NCBI RefSeq assembly: GCF_032884065.1
Contig: NC_088875.1
Location: 41,181,402 to 41,245,401, forward strand
Length of the DNA: 64,000 nt
Reading direction: 5' to 3'
Source: Artemia franciscana
Taxonomy: Eukaryota > Arthropoda > Branchiopoda > Anostraca > Artemiidae
Shown piece after piece: positions 1 to 12,529 of this stretch. A program made the position numbers and the translations under genes. The number at the start of each line of letters is the position of its first letter. The first letter of the stretch is position 1. The notes beneath the pieces are model-generated. The model had not been told where the DNA came from, did no database searches, and saw only the letters and a list, made by a program, of their open reading frames with translations.

Positions 1-640
1 GGGTTATTCATTGTGTTGTTTTGGGGTTTTATATTATAGTGTTTTGTTGTTTATTTTTATGTTGGTTCAGGTAAATGGTCTCATGCTCCACACTCTTTTT
101 CTTTTATTTTTTTTTTTTTATTTTAGCATATCCTTGCAAGCTCTGCTTTTGTTGTGTTATTAGGCTATATAAAAATGATTATTTTCAATAAAATTGTTTG
201 ACTACTACTATTAACTACTACCCAAAGAGCAATGTATGACAAAATGCACAGGAAATATATACTTTTGTGTATATATTTGCAAACTAGAGAGTGGGAGGTG
301 GCAGAGTAAAATGCTTTTGTTCATGATATAGACAAGTATTTTAAGTTTTTTTCTGGGGCTAAGTTGTTTTCACAATTTTATAATGTTTCCTTGCCAACAG
401 CTGCAACTGTACACTGATATCAGACATTCTAGGGAGCTTCCTAGTGTGTATTTTTATACCTATATTCTGTGTTGAAAGTCTTAGTTCCTCAACTCAGTTA
501 CTTACCAGAATAGTAAAAAGTCCTCAAACTAAACTTTACCATTACTTTTAGTAGGCCTACAATAATTTTTAAGAATGTAATGCTGATCTTAATTTTGATT
601 AGCCTATAACCTACTTAATTAACTGAAAAAATACAGAAAG

Positions 641-1062
641 ACTTACCTATTATTGTAAGGAGACCCACAGCTGAAGCACACCATTTTTGACATTGAATCT
701 TTCCTCCAAAGTAATGATGGACCTTCCTTGAGGGCTGAATACAATATTTCAATAACCAGATCACCCATGCTATTACAAAATTTATCAAAATAAACTGTGA
801 CTGAGTGAGTGAACTCATCATAAGCCCAAGATATTACTGAACATATCTTGAAAGATCTTTTAACATAAATATTGAAGATATTGACTGAATATGCATCAAA
901 AATAAACACATTAGTTTCTTTTAATGCTTGGATGTGCAAAATGCTTTTGATTTTAACTGTAAATGCTGTAAAATCAAAGTAGCAGTTGAAGCTCTGATGT
1001 TGGATTCTGAATCCATCATTTTTAGATAACATTGGTAAATTCTGTTGAGCCATGGATACCTT
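641..1062 (-). CDS. Possible exon(s) of an unidentified gene
   Basis: A minus-strand frame of about 136 codons ends at a strong donor context (AATAG then GTAAGT, donor near 641). The stretch from SFNCYFDFTAFTVKIKSILH through WAYDEFTHSVTVYFDKFCNS has a mixed, protein-like composition and is long for DNA this AT-rich. The frame opens after a stop just upstream of about 1062. The 5' border is unclear: either an acceptor or the ATG at 1053. A second possible small exon with a good pyrimidine tract (TTTCTTTTCTTCTACAG) and a GTAAAT donor lies at about 1102-1166. I do not recognise the protein. It would continue leftward out of the window. Confidence 0.35.
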
Positions 1063-1199
1063 AAACCTGAGTCATCAGTCTGCATAGCAAAATTTACCTT
1101 TAGAAGAATATGCACAGTGGAATGTATAATTTGCTTACAAAATTTGACGTAACATTTTCCGCTGTAGAAGAAAAGAAATTGGAATCGATGACGTAGCAT

Positions 1200-4100
1200 T
1201 TATGCCAAGTAATAGGTAGCGTGAAAACAAACCTCAGAACTATATCCAAAACAAGCCATTGAGCGAGTGAGCCAAATTAAAAGTTATACGGAATTCCATG
1301 TATATTTTAGAAGAAGCAGTTTTTGCTTTTTCTAAGAAATAAATTCCTAATTTCCCGGTTTTCCTAGGATATCGTGTTTTTCCTTTAAAGTTATAGGTTG
1401 ATTTGTAGGAAGATTGCAATTTATAATTTGGCATGTACAGTCAACGGATTTAACCATAACTCACTAACAGTTGAAAGATATATATCATTTTCAAACTTAC
1501 TTCCTTTTTGGTTTGGGGCTACCGGCTACATCATGCTCTTCTTTATGGAGTTGACATGGACCTTAAGAAGACATTTAGCATGTTTTATTTGAATTTTATT
1601 TGCTTCAAGTGATCCCAGTGTCTAAAAAAAATTACTGCGGGTGCCCAAAACACTAGCAACTTTTTGTTTGTTTTCTTCAACATTCAAAGATCTAAATCCG
1701 AAATGGCCAGCCATTAAAAAAACAAAGAGAGAAAAAAGCCTCAAGATGATGAAACAAACAGGACTACGGCCATTAGAAATAAAACAAAAGTTTAAACAAT
1801 ACGGATGGATGACGTTGTTTGTATTTGAAAGCACGGATTTGAGTGCTTAAATGTTTTTCTTGATAATCTTAATAGCTGTGATGAATATATTAAATTTACA
1901 GTCGAGTTTGAAGAAAATAACAGGCTATTATTTTTTTGATATTTAGCCAATTAAAACAGATAACCAGTTGCTTTTTTCAATAAATAGAAAACCTACACAT
2001 AGGGATAGCCTTCTGAATTTTCACTCGTGCTACCCTGCTTCAGTGTAAAGGGGAGTTGTTATTTCAGTGGTTGACAGGGTTTTTAGAATTTGTTCTTCGG
2101 AATACCTTGATTCTGAAATGTTATAAATAAAAGACATTTTATTTTGTAATGGTTATCCTATTAAATATGTGAACGAAATACTGCAACACAGTAAATACAC
2201 ACATTAAAAACAATAATAAAATAAACGCAGTTTTACAGTCTTCCGAGTGAAATTTGACAAATAGTTAACAACTTAAGCGAATTTTATGTAAGCATAATAT
2301 TGATACATGCTTTTAATAAATCAAGTCATTGAGTAGTTTTCTGAATTCCGGGAAGGATCGGACTCGGAGCAACTTTGGGAGTGGTGTACTACTTGCTCTT
2401 GCGGATAGTCTTAAATTGGCCGAACCCATCAATAGTTTGTCGAACGATCTATTGAGCATCGTGGCTCAATCGACAAGGTTCTAAAATTTAAAAACTTCCG
2501 AAAACTTTCTTTTCAGCTTTGGCATAACACATTTTCCACCACCCTCACCATTACGTACAATTTAATGATGCCACCGTCATTTCTAACATTAGAGGCTTGA
2601 GACAATAGGCTGGAGAAGCCATTGCAATAAAAAAAATACTTTTTATAATCTTATAATAGACAGAGATACAAAAAACATAAACACTGAATCGATTTTTGGC
2701 ATTGCTCTTAAAAGTGAACGTGTAGCTAATAATGGTAATAAGGTTTTATAAAATCGCCGGGGGACTATAGTAAATATAAGACCAAGGAGAATTGCAACAG
2801 TGGAAGCTAACAATAGGATTATTTCGCAACAAAATGTCTTATAGTTTATTTTTAGATTTCATCTTCGCTCTTCGTCAACACTTAGCGTTGAAGACGTTTT
2901 GGTTTTATACAGGTGAAATACCCGTGTCGTTTTAGCTTGTCTTTTCCTTGTATTCGCCGTAGTCCCGTTTGTTTCTTCACCTTGAGATTTTTTACTTCTT
3001 TTCTTTTAATTACCACTTCTCCTCAGACTGAAACAGCAATCCTTAAAGATATAAATTATACCTCTAAATTATTATCTTTTAAGCCTAAAGTAGCTTACTT
3101 CAACGACAGTAGTTGTTTTAAAGACCAGAGAAGGAACAGATGCCAAATTTTCCGGTAAATCTGCATACCTAACTGTTTAGAAGCCGAAAAACAAAAGTAG
3201 TAAAATAACTTTCTACTGTTTGTCATGCACAAGGGATTTTTTCGTAGACCAAAATTTGTCATTATGAAACTTTTCATAGTCGAGGAAAACATTTGTAAAG
3301 CTTTAGCTGGCAATACTTTATTTCAGGCGCAAGCCCTTTTAATATTTATGAGAACGATTTTGAATTTTCTGATGATAAGTGTCTATTTCTTATGTAATAA
3401 ATAGCATCGCAACTATTAATTTAATAAAAAAACACAATTTTTTGTAAATAATTGTTACTTGGCAACTAGCATCAAATCCGCAGGATTTTTTTTTATTTTT
3501 TTATCAGCAGTAGCATCGAGTGTGTCTGAGGTTTATTTCTGACAAAAATCAGTATTTTAAACCTATCCGAAGATAAACCTGTGTGTTTGAATAGTCCTTA
3601 TTCATCTATTTCAGCAAGTTTCGATTTTTCAAAGGCTTTAGTATTACATTCGAGAAAGCATATTGTCTAGTGTGAAAACTTCTGTGATCTCATCAAATTC
3701 CAATACCAAAAGTGGCCCCAAGGTGAGGGGTATACCCCTTTTCCTGCCTTTGTATATCCTATTAGCTATTTATTTTAACCTCATTCTGGTCCTGGGTGCT
3801 CAATGCAGTGAGAGATAATCCATTATTTGCTTCCTTCTCATTCAAAAACTCGTAGGTCCAAACTCCTCAGTACAAGATGACCAATTTTTATATTAGTAAG
3901 TTTCAATCGTAGAGTTAATTGAAGTCAAGCCCAGTCGTTAAAATTAAATCAGATTTAAGGGGACTGAGTTGACAGCACCTATTTTTGCTTCAAAGGCTGT
4001 TGGCATTCTCTAATAGTTGTCTTATCATGATAATGCTTTAGTTTTTTCTCTATTTTTTCTCATGTATTAGTTTCAGAATATTGGCAAAAATTAAAAAGAT

Positions 4101-4950
4101 TTGTTAAAAAAATAGCTAATTCCAGCTACTTGACGATGGTAATGGCAATTGGCTGGATTGGCAATTGTAGTAAAATCTAATTTTAAATTTATGTTTCGTG
4201 AAAATAACCAACTGACTAGTGAACATGAAGATCATAGCCTTTTTAGATCATTTTTTCGTCACTTTCTGCAAGGATGACACCCGGAACAGTTCGTTCCCCT
4301 TCGCCTCCTTCATACACCACTGAATAAAAGCTTCTGCAAAACAAATTGGTGGCGGAGATGCTAGGGGGGGGGGGAATTGATGGACCTCAGGAAACTCGGT
4401 GCCTCCATGGATTTAAGTTGATAATGCCTGTTTTATTCCTCTTTGAACAAAGTACAACAGTCCTATCCTTCTGCTAAAAACAGTTACAGCACTTGAAATA
4501 CTTTTGGATGAAATTTTAAGATGGATTTCACAAGCTATCTATCTGACTAAAAAGGGTACCTCTTTTTACATTCTTTTTCCAGGCTGAAGATAATGGGTTT
4601 TCTAACTGAGACATCAAATTCTGTAAAATTAGACCTTATCTTGAAAATACGTCATCAGACAGACTTTAGATGGTGTGAAAAAATAGTGGTAAAAATAATA
4701 CTTGGACACAACTACTCAGCATATATGATGATACAATAAAACAGAACTTGAATTCACTTTATAGTCATGGACATGGATTGACATAGCCATCTGGAATCAA
4801 CTTTTGAAACTCTCCAACTCATTGTGATTGATTACTTAATCTTAACACACACCCCCTCTCCCTACTGAAGGACCAAAACTAGACTCTGAAAAATCAAACG
4901 ACTTGTCCATAGTAAATGATTTACCCAGCTTCAAGTATAAAATAGAACTG
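1200..4950. other. Intergenic DNA without recognisable genes
   Basis: No supported gene is seen. About 2340-2480 is GC-richer and has a short open frame (…LALADSLKLAEPINSL…) ending in TAA at about 2482, perhaps a transposon scrap. Segments at about 1700-1810 and 2920-3030 are weakly similar in inverted orientation and both can be read as KQTGLR-containing peptides. A run of nine G residues lies near 4365. The rest shows nothing. Confidence 0.4.
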
Positions 4951-4954
4951 TGAC

Positions 4955-6365
4955 AAAGAGTCAAACTTTGGCGTAAAGAGCGTTGCGTTGAGGAGGGAAC
5001 AGCCCCTTTAATATATGGAATAATTTATGTTCGTTTTCATTTTAATGTCGCTCCTTACATTCAGTTAAAAAAAACTTTTTTTTTATTTAATTCTGGAACG
5101 TTTTTGAACTAATGCAGGTTTTGATTTCGGCCCATCGTACATGAATAATTAAAACAAAATTTGCACATACATTTTTGTTTTTTTGGCTAAATGGCCTTCT
5201 CAAGGTTTTTATTGAGCGATTTTGAGAAAAACGAGTGGGGGAGGGGGTCTAGATTCCCTCCATTTTTTTTTGGTTACATAAAAGGCCACTAGAGCTTTTA
5301 ATTTTACTTACGAACGTTTTTATTAGTAATGCAAATACGTAACTTACCAGTTAAACTTAGGCAACAAATTTCTATATTCGTATATTTTATTATATATGAG
5401 GGGGGTTCACCCCCTTGTCAAAACCTCAGGCTTTACACTAAAGTTCAAATTTTGTTCCAATTCTTTAAGAATGACCTTTGAATCTCAATGACCGTTTAAT
5501 TAGAATAAATAGCTCTTTTAAAAATACTAAAAATACTTTAGCGTAAAGAGCGAGGTATTGAAGAGGGGACGAACCTCCTCATAAACGTAATAATTTCTGT
5601 TCGTTTTAAGTTTTAGTGTTGCTCCTTACTTTCAGTTGAAAAAGAAACTTTTTTTTAATTTATCATCTTTCTTTAAATAATGCTGGAAAATCCAGCACCC
5701 CCTTCATGGAAATTCTCTTCACCCATGACAAGTTCCTTCATGGAAAGGTCCTCCCACGTGATCACAGACTCCCCCACCACCACCAGAAAAATATCCCCTG
5801 AAAACGTCTGTATACTTCTCAATAACCGAAACTGTATGTAAACAATGGGCAAAGTTCATAACTTGCAGCCCTTCCCCTGGAGACTGCGGGGGATTAAGTC
5901 GTCCTCATAGATATAGTTATTAGACTTTTTGACTACGCTGAACAAAATGGTTATCTGAAAATTTTGATCCGGTGACTTTTGGAAAAAATACGCGTGCGAG
6001 GAGCCTAGTCGCCCTCCGATTTTTTTGGTCACTTAAAAAGGGAACTAGAACTTTTAATTTCCATTAGAATAATCCCTCTCGCGACATTCAAGAACCATTG
6101 GGTCAACACAATTACTCCTAGGAAAAAAGCATACAAAATTCCACATTTTTGCAGATAGGGGCTTGACCTCTACAATAGGGTTCTCTGATATGCCGAATCT
6201 TATGGTGTGATTTTCACTAAGATCCTATAATTTTTAGGGGGTGTTTCTCCCTTTTTTCTAAAATAAGGCAAATTTTCCCAGGCTCGTAACTTTGGATGGG
6301 TAACACTAAACTTGACGAAACTTACTTAAGGTTGGTTACCACGAAATGTTTGATGATAAGGTTTC
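4955..6365 (-). repeat. Dominant interspersed repeat family, long composite copy
   Basis: This is a long copy, in inverted orientation, of the same material seen at about 59690-60960. Landmarks are GCGTAAAGAGCG, TGTCGCTCCTTAC, a block about a lesser constant region (GAGTGGGGGAGGGGGTCTAG), a second GCGTAAAGAGCG at about 5540, and the CAGGCTCGTAAC block near 6280. It ends at a GGTTACCACGAA terminus near 6340. No open reading frame is conserved between copies, so it is probably non-autonomous. Confidence 0.7.
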
Positions 6366-7380
6366 AAAGGCAGTATATTTAAAAAATATATTGATATGGA
6401 ACATATTATAAAGTTTAATGGTCCGCTATTTTTCTCGTTTTCCTTATATTATAACAGAGCATGTATTAATTAAAAAAATTATCTGCTAAAAGTAAAGAGC
6501 ATATTCGACACTCGAAACAAGCTTTGAAATTTTAAAGTTACTTAAAACAGTTGTAAAGTTAGTCAATAAATTATAGTTTTCTCCAAATTATTGGAGGACA
6601 ACTTCCCCACCCCCTTGCCTTCCCCCTCAACGACGCCACTGATTTTCAGTCTGTTCTATTTGAGGTACAAAATGAGCATGTGGACCCTCCAGAGCAACTT
6701 GTTCATCTCCCTGACAGCTTTTTAGGATTAAATGGGCATGTTATCAATATTTTAAACCAGAGTTGTACAGAAACATTCAACGTTTATACTGTGGAGGCAC
6801 AAAAGATACCACCCATCTCACCACAAACTTTTCAGCAGAAATATTGGCAGGCTGTTTTTTCACTGATCAGTTTAAAATTTATGGGGCAAGTAAAACAGGC
6901 AAACGGGACAATAATATTCTCTTTCTCTGAGTAAAAATATACTTCTCTGAGGCATTCTACACTCCAAAAAATTCGTCATAAAAGCATCAAGACCCACTTG
7001 AAACTTCAGCAATGCTGTTAATTGTAACAATATTACCCAGCGACAATCCAATTTTAAGCTGTTCTTAGTTACAAATTATCCAATGTGATATTCCATTATG
7101 TTCCTCTCCCTAAATAGACATAAATCATAAAATAATCACAGTCAATAGATTTTTAAATGATGCCAAGTCCTATAATATAACCTAGGAGTTGTTTAAATGG
7201 GAGAACTACCCCTGTTCCTGTCTGAATGCTTCAAGTACCCTTTGAGATTGAGAAAAACTAGACTGAAGCAATAAGGGCCATGGCTACAAAAAGGAACTAA
7301 ATAAATAAATTGACCCTCACACATTCAGAATTATTTCGAGCACTCACCCCCTCCCATCCCACAGGAATATCTTTCTCTAT
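6366..7380. other. Intergenic DNA, nothing recognised
   Basis: AT-rich sequence with a short open frame at 6680-6934 that resembles no protein I know. No repeat copies of the window's main families are obvious here. Confidence 0.3.
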
Positions 7381-7382
7381 AT

Positions 7383-8260
7383 GTGATTAAAAATTTAATT
7401 AAATTAAAAAAAAGGTTTTTCAACAGAAAGCAAGCAGCAATATTAAAACTTAAAACGAAGAGAAAATATTCCGTACATGAGTTACCCTCTCCTCAATCCC
7501 TTGCTTTTTGCGCCAAAGTTTTTAAGTACTTTAAAAAGTACTTACTTTCAGTTGAAAAAACTTGTTTTTTGGTTTAACTTCTGATTGTTTCACAGATAAC
7601 ACCGGGAAATCTGGCACTCCTTCATGCGAAATTCTCTCCTCCCATAAAAAGTTTCTCAATGGAAAGTTCTTCAAACGGAAAATACCACCTCCCCAAAGAA
7701 ATCCCCCTGGAAAATTTCTTGCTGGTGATTCCACCTGAAAAATTCTCCTTAGTATACTTTCATTTGAAAAAAACTTTAATTTTTGGTTATGCCGGAAATC
7801 CCCCCCTCCGTAAAAGATTTTTCCGGAAATTACTCTCGCTTAGTGAAAAGTTTTCCATAGGGAGTTACTCCAGCATAAATTTCACCATGAAAAATTTCTC
7901 CCGCGGAAAATATCCCCCCCACGGATAAATAACAAAAAATCATGTAGATATTCTGGCAAATTCATCTAGTGTAAAATTTCTCCTGGAAAGCTCATCTCCA
8001 GAAACTTCCCTCCTAACGGAAAATTCCCCCCGTGGAAAATCCCCTCAGAAAATGTCTGTATGTTTCCCAATAACAAATACTATAAGTGAACAATTGGCAA
8101 TTTTTATTACTTCCAGCCCTTTTCCAAGGAGTTGTGGGAGGTCAAGTTAACCCCAAAGGCTTAGTTGTTGGACCTTTAAATTATGTTGAAGAAAATAGCT
8201 ATCTCAAATTTTGATCAGATGACTTTAGGGGAAAAGGGGCGTACGAAAAGATAAAGCTCG
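7383..8260. repeat. Interspersed repeat with degenerate GGAAAATTTCTCC-type minisatellite
   Basis: The left part (7400-7570) carries a diverged copy of the dominant repeat. From about 7590 to 8060 there are many irregularly spaced copies of a C-rich-plus-GGAAAATT motif, such as CATGGAAAG, CCTGGAAAATTTC and CGCGGAAAATATCC, about 20-35 bp apart. Open frames here (7531-7928) are by-products of this repetition. Confidence 0.55.
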
Positions 8261-8837
8261 TTTTCATGAAAGACTAATCATATAATCAAACTTGCTTGCT
8301 ATAGCTTCATCTTCAGAATGTATTTTCTTTTTTTCCTTTTTTGGCAGATTTGTTTTTTTCTCTTTCTTGTGAGCCCGTCGATTTAGGGTATGGTGTCTGG
8401 GCTTCATTGATGGGGATATGACAAGGCAACTTACAACAGTAATTTATGTTAAGGAGTAATTTTTTGAACTGCCCCTGTCCACTCCCCACTAAAAAAAATC
8501 TTAATTTTACTTTTGTGACTAATTAAACAGCGAATGGCACAATAGAGCTTTCGTGAGATAAATCTGTCTATCTATTTATTTTAACTATTTCTCTATCATT
8601 ATTAGACTTGTATGGTTTTCAAATAAATTAGGAACTTCAAATATATTTTGGTATTAAACCCTGCCACGGTAAGGGTAGGGTTTATAATAAACATTATAAT
8701 ATAAATACTTTCCTTTTTGAAAAAAGAAGTCAGCTTTGACAGAGGGGGACGCGACCCATTCCATGTTTTGGTTCTAGTTTCGATTAAAGAGTCCTCGAAA
8801 AAAGTAGCTCTTGACACAAGTATTAAATAAATAAAAC

Positions 8838-9075
8838 TAGTTTTTTTAACCGAAAGTAAGGAGCGACATTAAAACTTAAAACGAACAGAAATTACTCCGT
8901 ATATGAATTGGGTTGTCCCCTCCGCAATCCCTCGCTCTTTACGCTGAAGTTTTTAATTGTTTTAAAAAGTAGAACTGTGGCAAAGAGCCAAACTGGCATC
9001 CGTTTTTTAGAGTTTCGTTTACTATTGAGCCGGGTCGCTCCTTACTACAGTTCGTTACCACGAATTGTTTGAAAA
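8838..9075. repeat. Dominant interspersed repeat, copy
   Basis: This copy starts at CGAAAGTAAGGAGCGACATT, has CTCGCTCTTTACGC at about 8931, and ends with CCGGGTCGCTCCTTACTACAG and the terminal palindrome GTTCGTTACCACGAA. Two end modules of the family are fused head to tail. Confidence 0.7.
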
Positions 9076-9652
9076 CCAAATATGCCTTTGCTTGTCGTGG
9101 AACATCTTCAAAACATTTTCTAGCTGCCAAAGCAACAAGGCAGGACCCCCACATTTCAAGTGCTGCTCAGAGGTTTCGTAGCAACCAGGCGTGTGGTTGG
9201 TTTTCAGTCTCTTTATAGAAAATATTGGAATCTTGTAGCGGATCAAGGGGCTGCTCTACAATTCTCTACCTCTTGTAAAAACAGTTGTATTTCTACTCTT
9301 AGAAATTAGAAGGTTCCCCACTAATTGATTTTTTTATCCAAACTCTAAAGAAAAAAAAATGAAAATTAGTCTGGTCTACTCATTTAGAAAGTCTCAATGA
9401 AGCCATAGTAATTTATTTATCAAGAATCTACTCGCGTCTGTTGTTAATACACATTTTACTGCTATAGGAAAATATTATTGGCTTTTAAAGAGGTTTCTTT
9501 GTCATTTTACATCAGAACCAACCAGATTCACACAAATGAACTGGTCTGGCGAAAGCGTTATCTACACACCCCTATCATTACGCTCAAATCATATTGGTGC
9601 CCTATGGTCCGGTGCCCCCCTCCCAAGATTTTTCTCTAGATCTGCCCCTGGA

Positions 9653-9695
9653 TCACGCAAAATGGATTCCTTCTTTGTTAAAAGCATGTTGCAAT
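9653..9695 (-). pseudogene. DIMT1: Duplicate DIMT1 terminal exon (E6')
   Basis: This 43-bp copy of the DIMT1 terminal exon follows a TTTTAG acceptor and encodes LQHAFNKEGIHFA then TGA. It differs from 14862-14904 at about two bases, one changing the conserved LLH to LQH. Flanking intron homology continues to about 9812 (against about 15025), including an AATAATAATATAATAAA stretch. With E3' at 13.8 kb it marks a second, partial DIMT1 unit. No copies of exons 4 or 5 are visible between the two. Confidence 0.8.
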
Positions 9696-10000
9696 CTAAA
9701 AGAAAAGAAACATAACTTGTCGTAACGCACAAACATTTTACTATAAATAACAATAATAATATAATAAATTGTCGACTTGGTTACGACAAATACCAAAGAT
9801 AAGAAACATACCAAATCATTAGTTGCAACAGTCGAATGGAATGCTAAGAAACCTAGCAAAGAATCCACGAAACAACAATCTGAACACATTAAAGAATATC
9901 TTTCAAACGTGTTAAATCATGAAACTACATAAATACACATACCAAATCATATGTTTTCAAACAACAAACTTTGACTGCTAAGAAAAAAAGTAGTAAGTAA

Positions 10001-10312
10001 GTAAGACGGCACTAGACCCTTAAGATCCTAACCGGCGGTGCTGATCTCCGTTTCATGGCCCTTCAGCCAGGAAGTGCAATGGGGGGCTGGGGGCCAACCA
10101 TCCTGTGCTTTCACACACCCTTCCTGCTTACCTTCCCCAGATTTCTCCAGGTACCCATATACAGCTGGGTCGACTCTGGCTGAGCTCGCAGAGTCACGCC
10201 ACTGACCCCCGTCCCAAACTAAATAACTGGTCACAACAGGGATTGAACCCGTGCCCCTTCGACAAAGAATTCCCTATGCCAGCACGCCAACCACTCAGCC
10301 AGGACGGCTAAG
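10001..10312 (-). mobile_element. tRNA-derived SINE, copy 1
   Basis: On the minus strand the element starts GCCGTCCTGGCTGAGTGG, a tRNA-like A box. The B box GGTTCAATCCC lies about 60 bases on. A conserved body follows and then a (CTTA)n plus T-rich tail at the low-coordinate end. GCTAAGAAA occurs on both sides (about 9978 and 10308) and may be the target-site duplication. The body is shared with 10498-10770. Short open frames here are by-products. Confidence 0.75.
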
Positions 10313-10497
10313 AAACCTAGTTGCAAAACGAAAGAACAGCAAACTAAACATAGAAAATATTTCTATATGATTAAAGTTTCCTTGTTTATTCCTTGCTTCC
10401 TACCTGTAGCTATAAGGTTTCCTATGGTGTCTTCTTTTTGAAAGTGCTTATCAAGATTCAATTTTTCGAGATGGTTAAGGGTAAAAAAAAAGGTAAA

Positions 10498-10770
10498 GGA
10501 TACGGCATTAGACTTTACAGTCCGTACCGGCGGTGCTGATCTCCGTTTCTTGGCCCTTCAGCCAGGAAGTGCAATGGTGGTTGGGGGCCAGCCATCCTGT
10601 GCTTTCACACGCCCTTCCTGTTTACCTTCCCCAGATTTCTCCAGGTACCCATTTAGAGCTGGGTCGACTCTGGCTAAGCTTACAGAGTCACGCTACTGAC
10701 CCCCGTCCCAAACTGAAGAATTGGGTACACTGGGATTGGAACCCGCGTCCTCTCAGACAAGGGATCCCGA
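10498..10770 (-). mobile_element. tRNA-derived SINE, copy 2
   Basis: The same body as the copy 0.5 kb away is present in the same orientation, including ACCGGCGGTGCTGATCTCCG and GGCCCTTCAGCCAGGAAGTG. The tRNA-like head at the high-coordinate end is more degraded; the B box reads about GGTTCCAATCCC. The open frame at 10533-10865 runs through it and is not a gene. Confidence 0.7.
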
Positions 10771-11387
10771 ATCCCTGGTTAATGGGGTTAAATGCTGAAT
10801 TAAATACATCGATTTTTTTAAGTTTAGACATTCACTGGAAGATAAAAACCAATGTCAGAACTTAAAATTCACATTTTATTATTTCAAAAGAGATAATAAA
10901 ATGAAGAAGTTTTTACAAAAAATACCTCAGAAGAAATGTTATAAACTGAACGTTTCCTATGATACAAAAAGATAGTTCAATATACAGATTCTGATAAAAA
11001 AAAATCCCCATTTATGTTGCCACGACAAAACAAACTTAAATCCATTACAACTTTATGTAATAAATATCTTCAGTCACGAGTCGCTACTTACTTATATTTT
11101 GTTACTATGAACTGTTTGATTTATAACTTGCATAATTGGGAGAAGGTAAAGAAAATAAAATAAAAAAGGCTAAATTGCGGCGTATTCAATTTTTTTTTTC
11201 AATGAGAACATCACGAAACACCAATCTCCATTGAAAATTAGATAAAAAACATTTTTTATCTAAATAAAATTTAAAATTTAGGGGGGCAAAAATATTAAGT
11301 AGAGGAAAAAGTGACCCTTTTTCCCCTTTCTAGACATTGTCTAGGTGCCCCTAGACAATGTTCCTCAGACATAATGAAAGACTGCTA

Positions 11388-12325
11388 GGTAAAATTATAG
11401 AAAACAGTATTACTGGCTTTCGTATAAAGTGAATATATTACTCGATGCCTTTTTTTATGCTCTTTACAAATATAATAATCGCTTCTACCGGAAATTCAGA
11501 TTTAAGCTCTTTTTGACTTCTTAAAAATGGCCTAAATATGGGGTATAAAAAAGGCTAAGAAAATTGGTCTCGAACCTTAAATACCTTATAACATTGATCT
11601 CCAACTTACTGTTTCATTGTAAATCAAATTTTTTTTGATGTTATATAATCCACAAGCACTGATTTTTCAATATTAATTTGAATAAATTAATTTTTCCAGT
11701 GTTATGACGTTTTCTTATTCCTTGACATCGAATTTTAAATAAAAACATTAGTTTTTGGTCGAAAATATGAAAGCCAGCTATTATGAACGCCAGTTATACT
11801 GTTTGCCATAAATTTAACTATATTAAATACAGCAATGGTTATTTTATGTATTTAATATATGCTACGCTTTACCCCCATCCCTCTGATGTGCAAATATTTA
11901 GCCCAAATTCGTTTCTAAACTATTACAGATTTGCGATTTCAAATATCCTATTATTTTGTAAAAAACGACCAAAAACACATGCTTTAATTGAAATTTCGGC
12001 GACAGGGAAGAAGAAAACGCCATAAAATTGATAAATTTAATTGTGGAAAATCAGTGCTTGTGGATATAATAACATTAAAAAAATGGATGTATGATGAAAC
12101 GGTGAGTTTGAGTCCAATGTTATAAAGTTTGAGACCAATGTTTTAAGCCTTTTTTATACCCCATATTTAAGTCATTGTTAAGAGGTCAAGAAGTGCGTAA
12201 ATCTGAATATCCGGTAGAAGCGATTATTATATTTGTAAAGAGCATAAAAAAAGGCATCGAGTGGTATATTCACTTTATACGAAAGCCATTAATACTGTTT
12301 GCTGTAATTTAACCGAATGCTAAAT
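11388..12325. repeat. Large foldback (inverted-repeat) element
   Basis: Arms of about 300 bp (11388-11690 and 12027-12325) are inverted, imperfect copies of each other. Shared landmarks are GGCTTTCGTATAAAGTGAAT, GATGCCTTTTTTTATGCTC, ATTATAATCGCTTCTACCGG-type sequence and CCACAAGCACTGATTTT. The roughly 335-bp interior contains CAGCAATGGTTATTTT and a C-rich ATGTGCAAATAT segment shared with the foldback at 52556-53039. No transposase is encoded. Confidence 0.8.
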
Positions 12326-12529
12326 AGCAAGCCAAATCGTACCTTTCTTATTTGCCATCTCATTGATGTATTATATCGAAGTACTACCTTTTATTTTTTG
12401 AAATGTCCATAATATAAACGATTCCCCAATACCGCTGTAAGCTTCGAAGTGGTTATACATCAACGATTGTATTTCTTTTCTCACAAGTATGTGCACAGCT
12501 TCTTAGAAAATTCAAAGAATCCAATACCT

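Noticed and set aside
10028-10865. Open frames on both strands at 10.0-10.9 kb
   Set aside because: They follow the tRNA-derived SINE body in two copies; no protein similarity.
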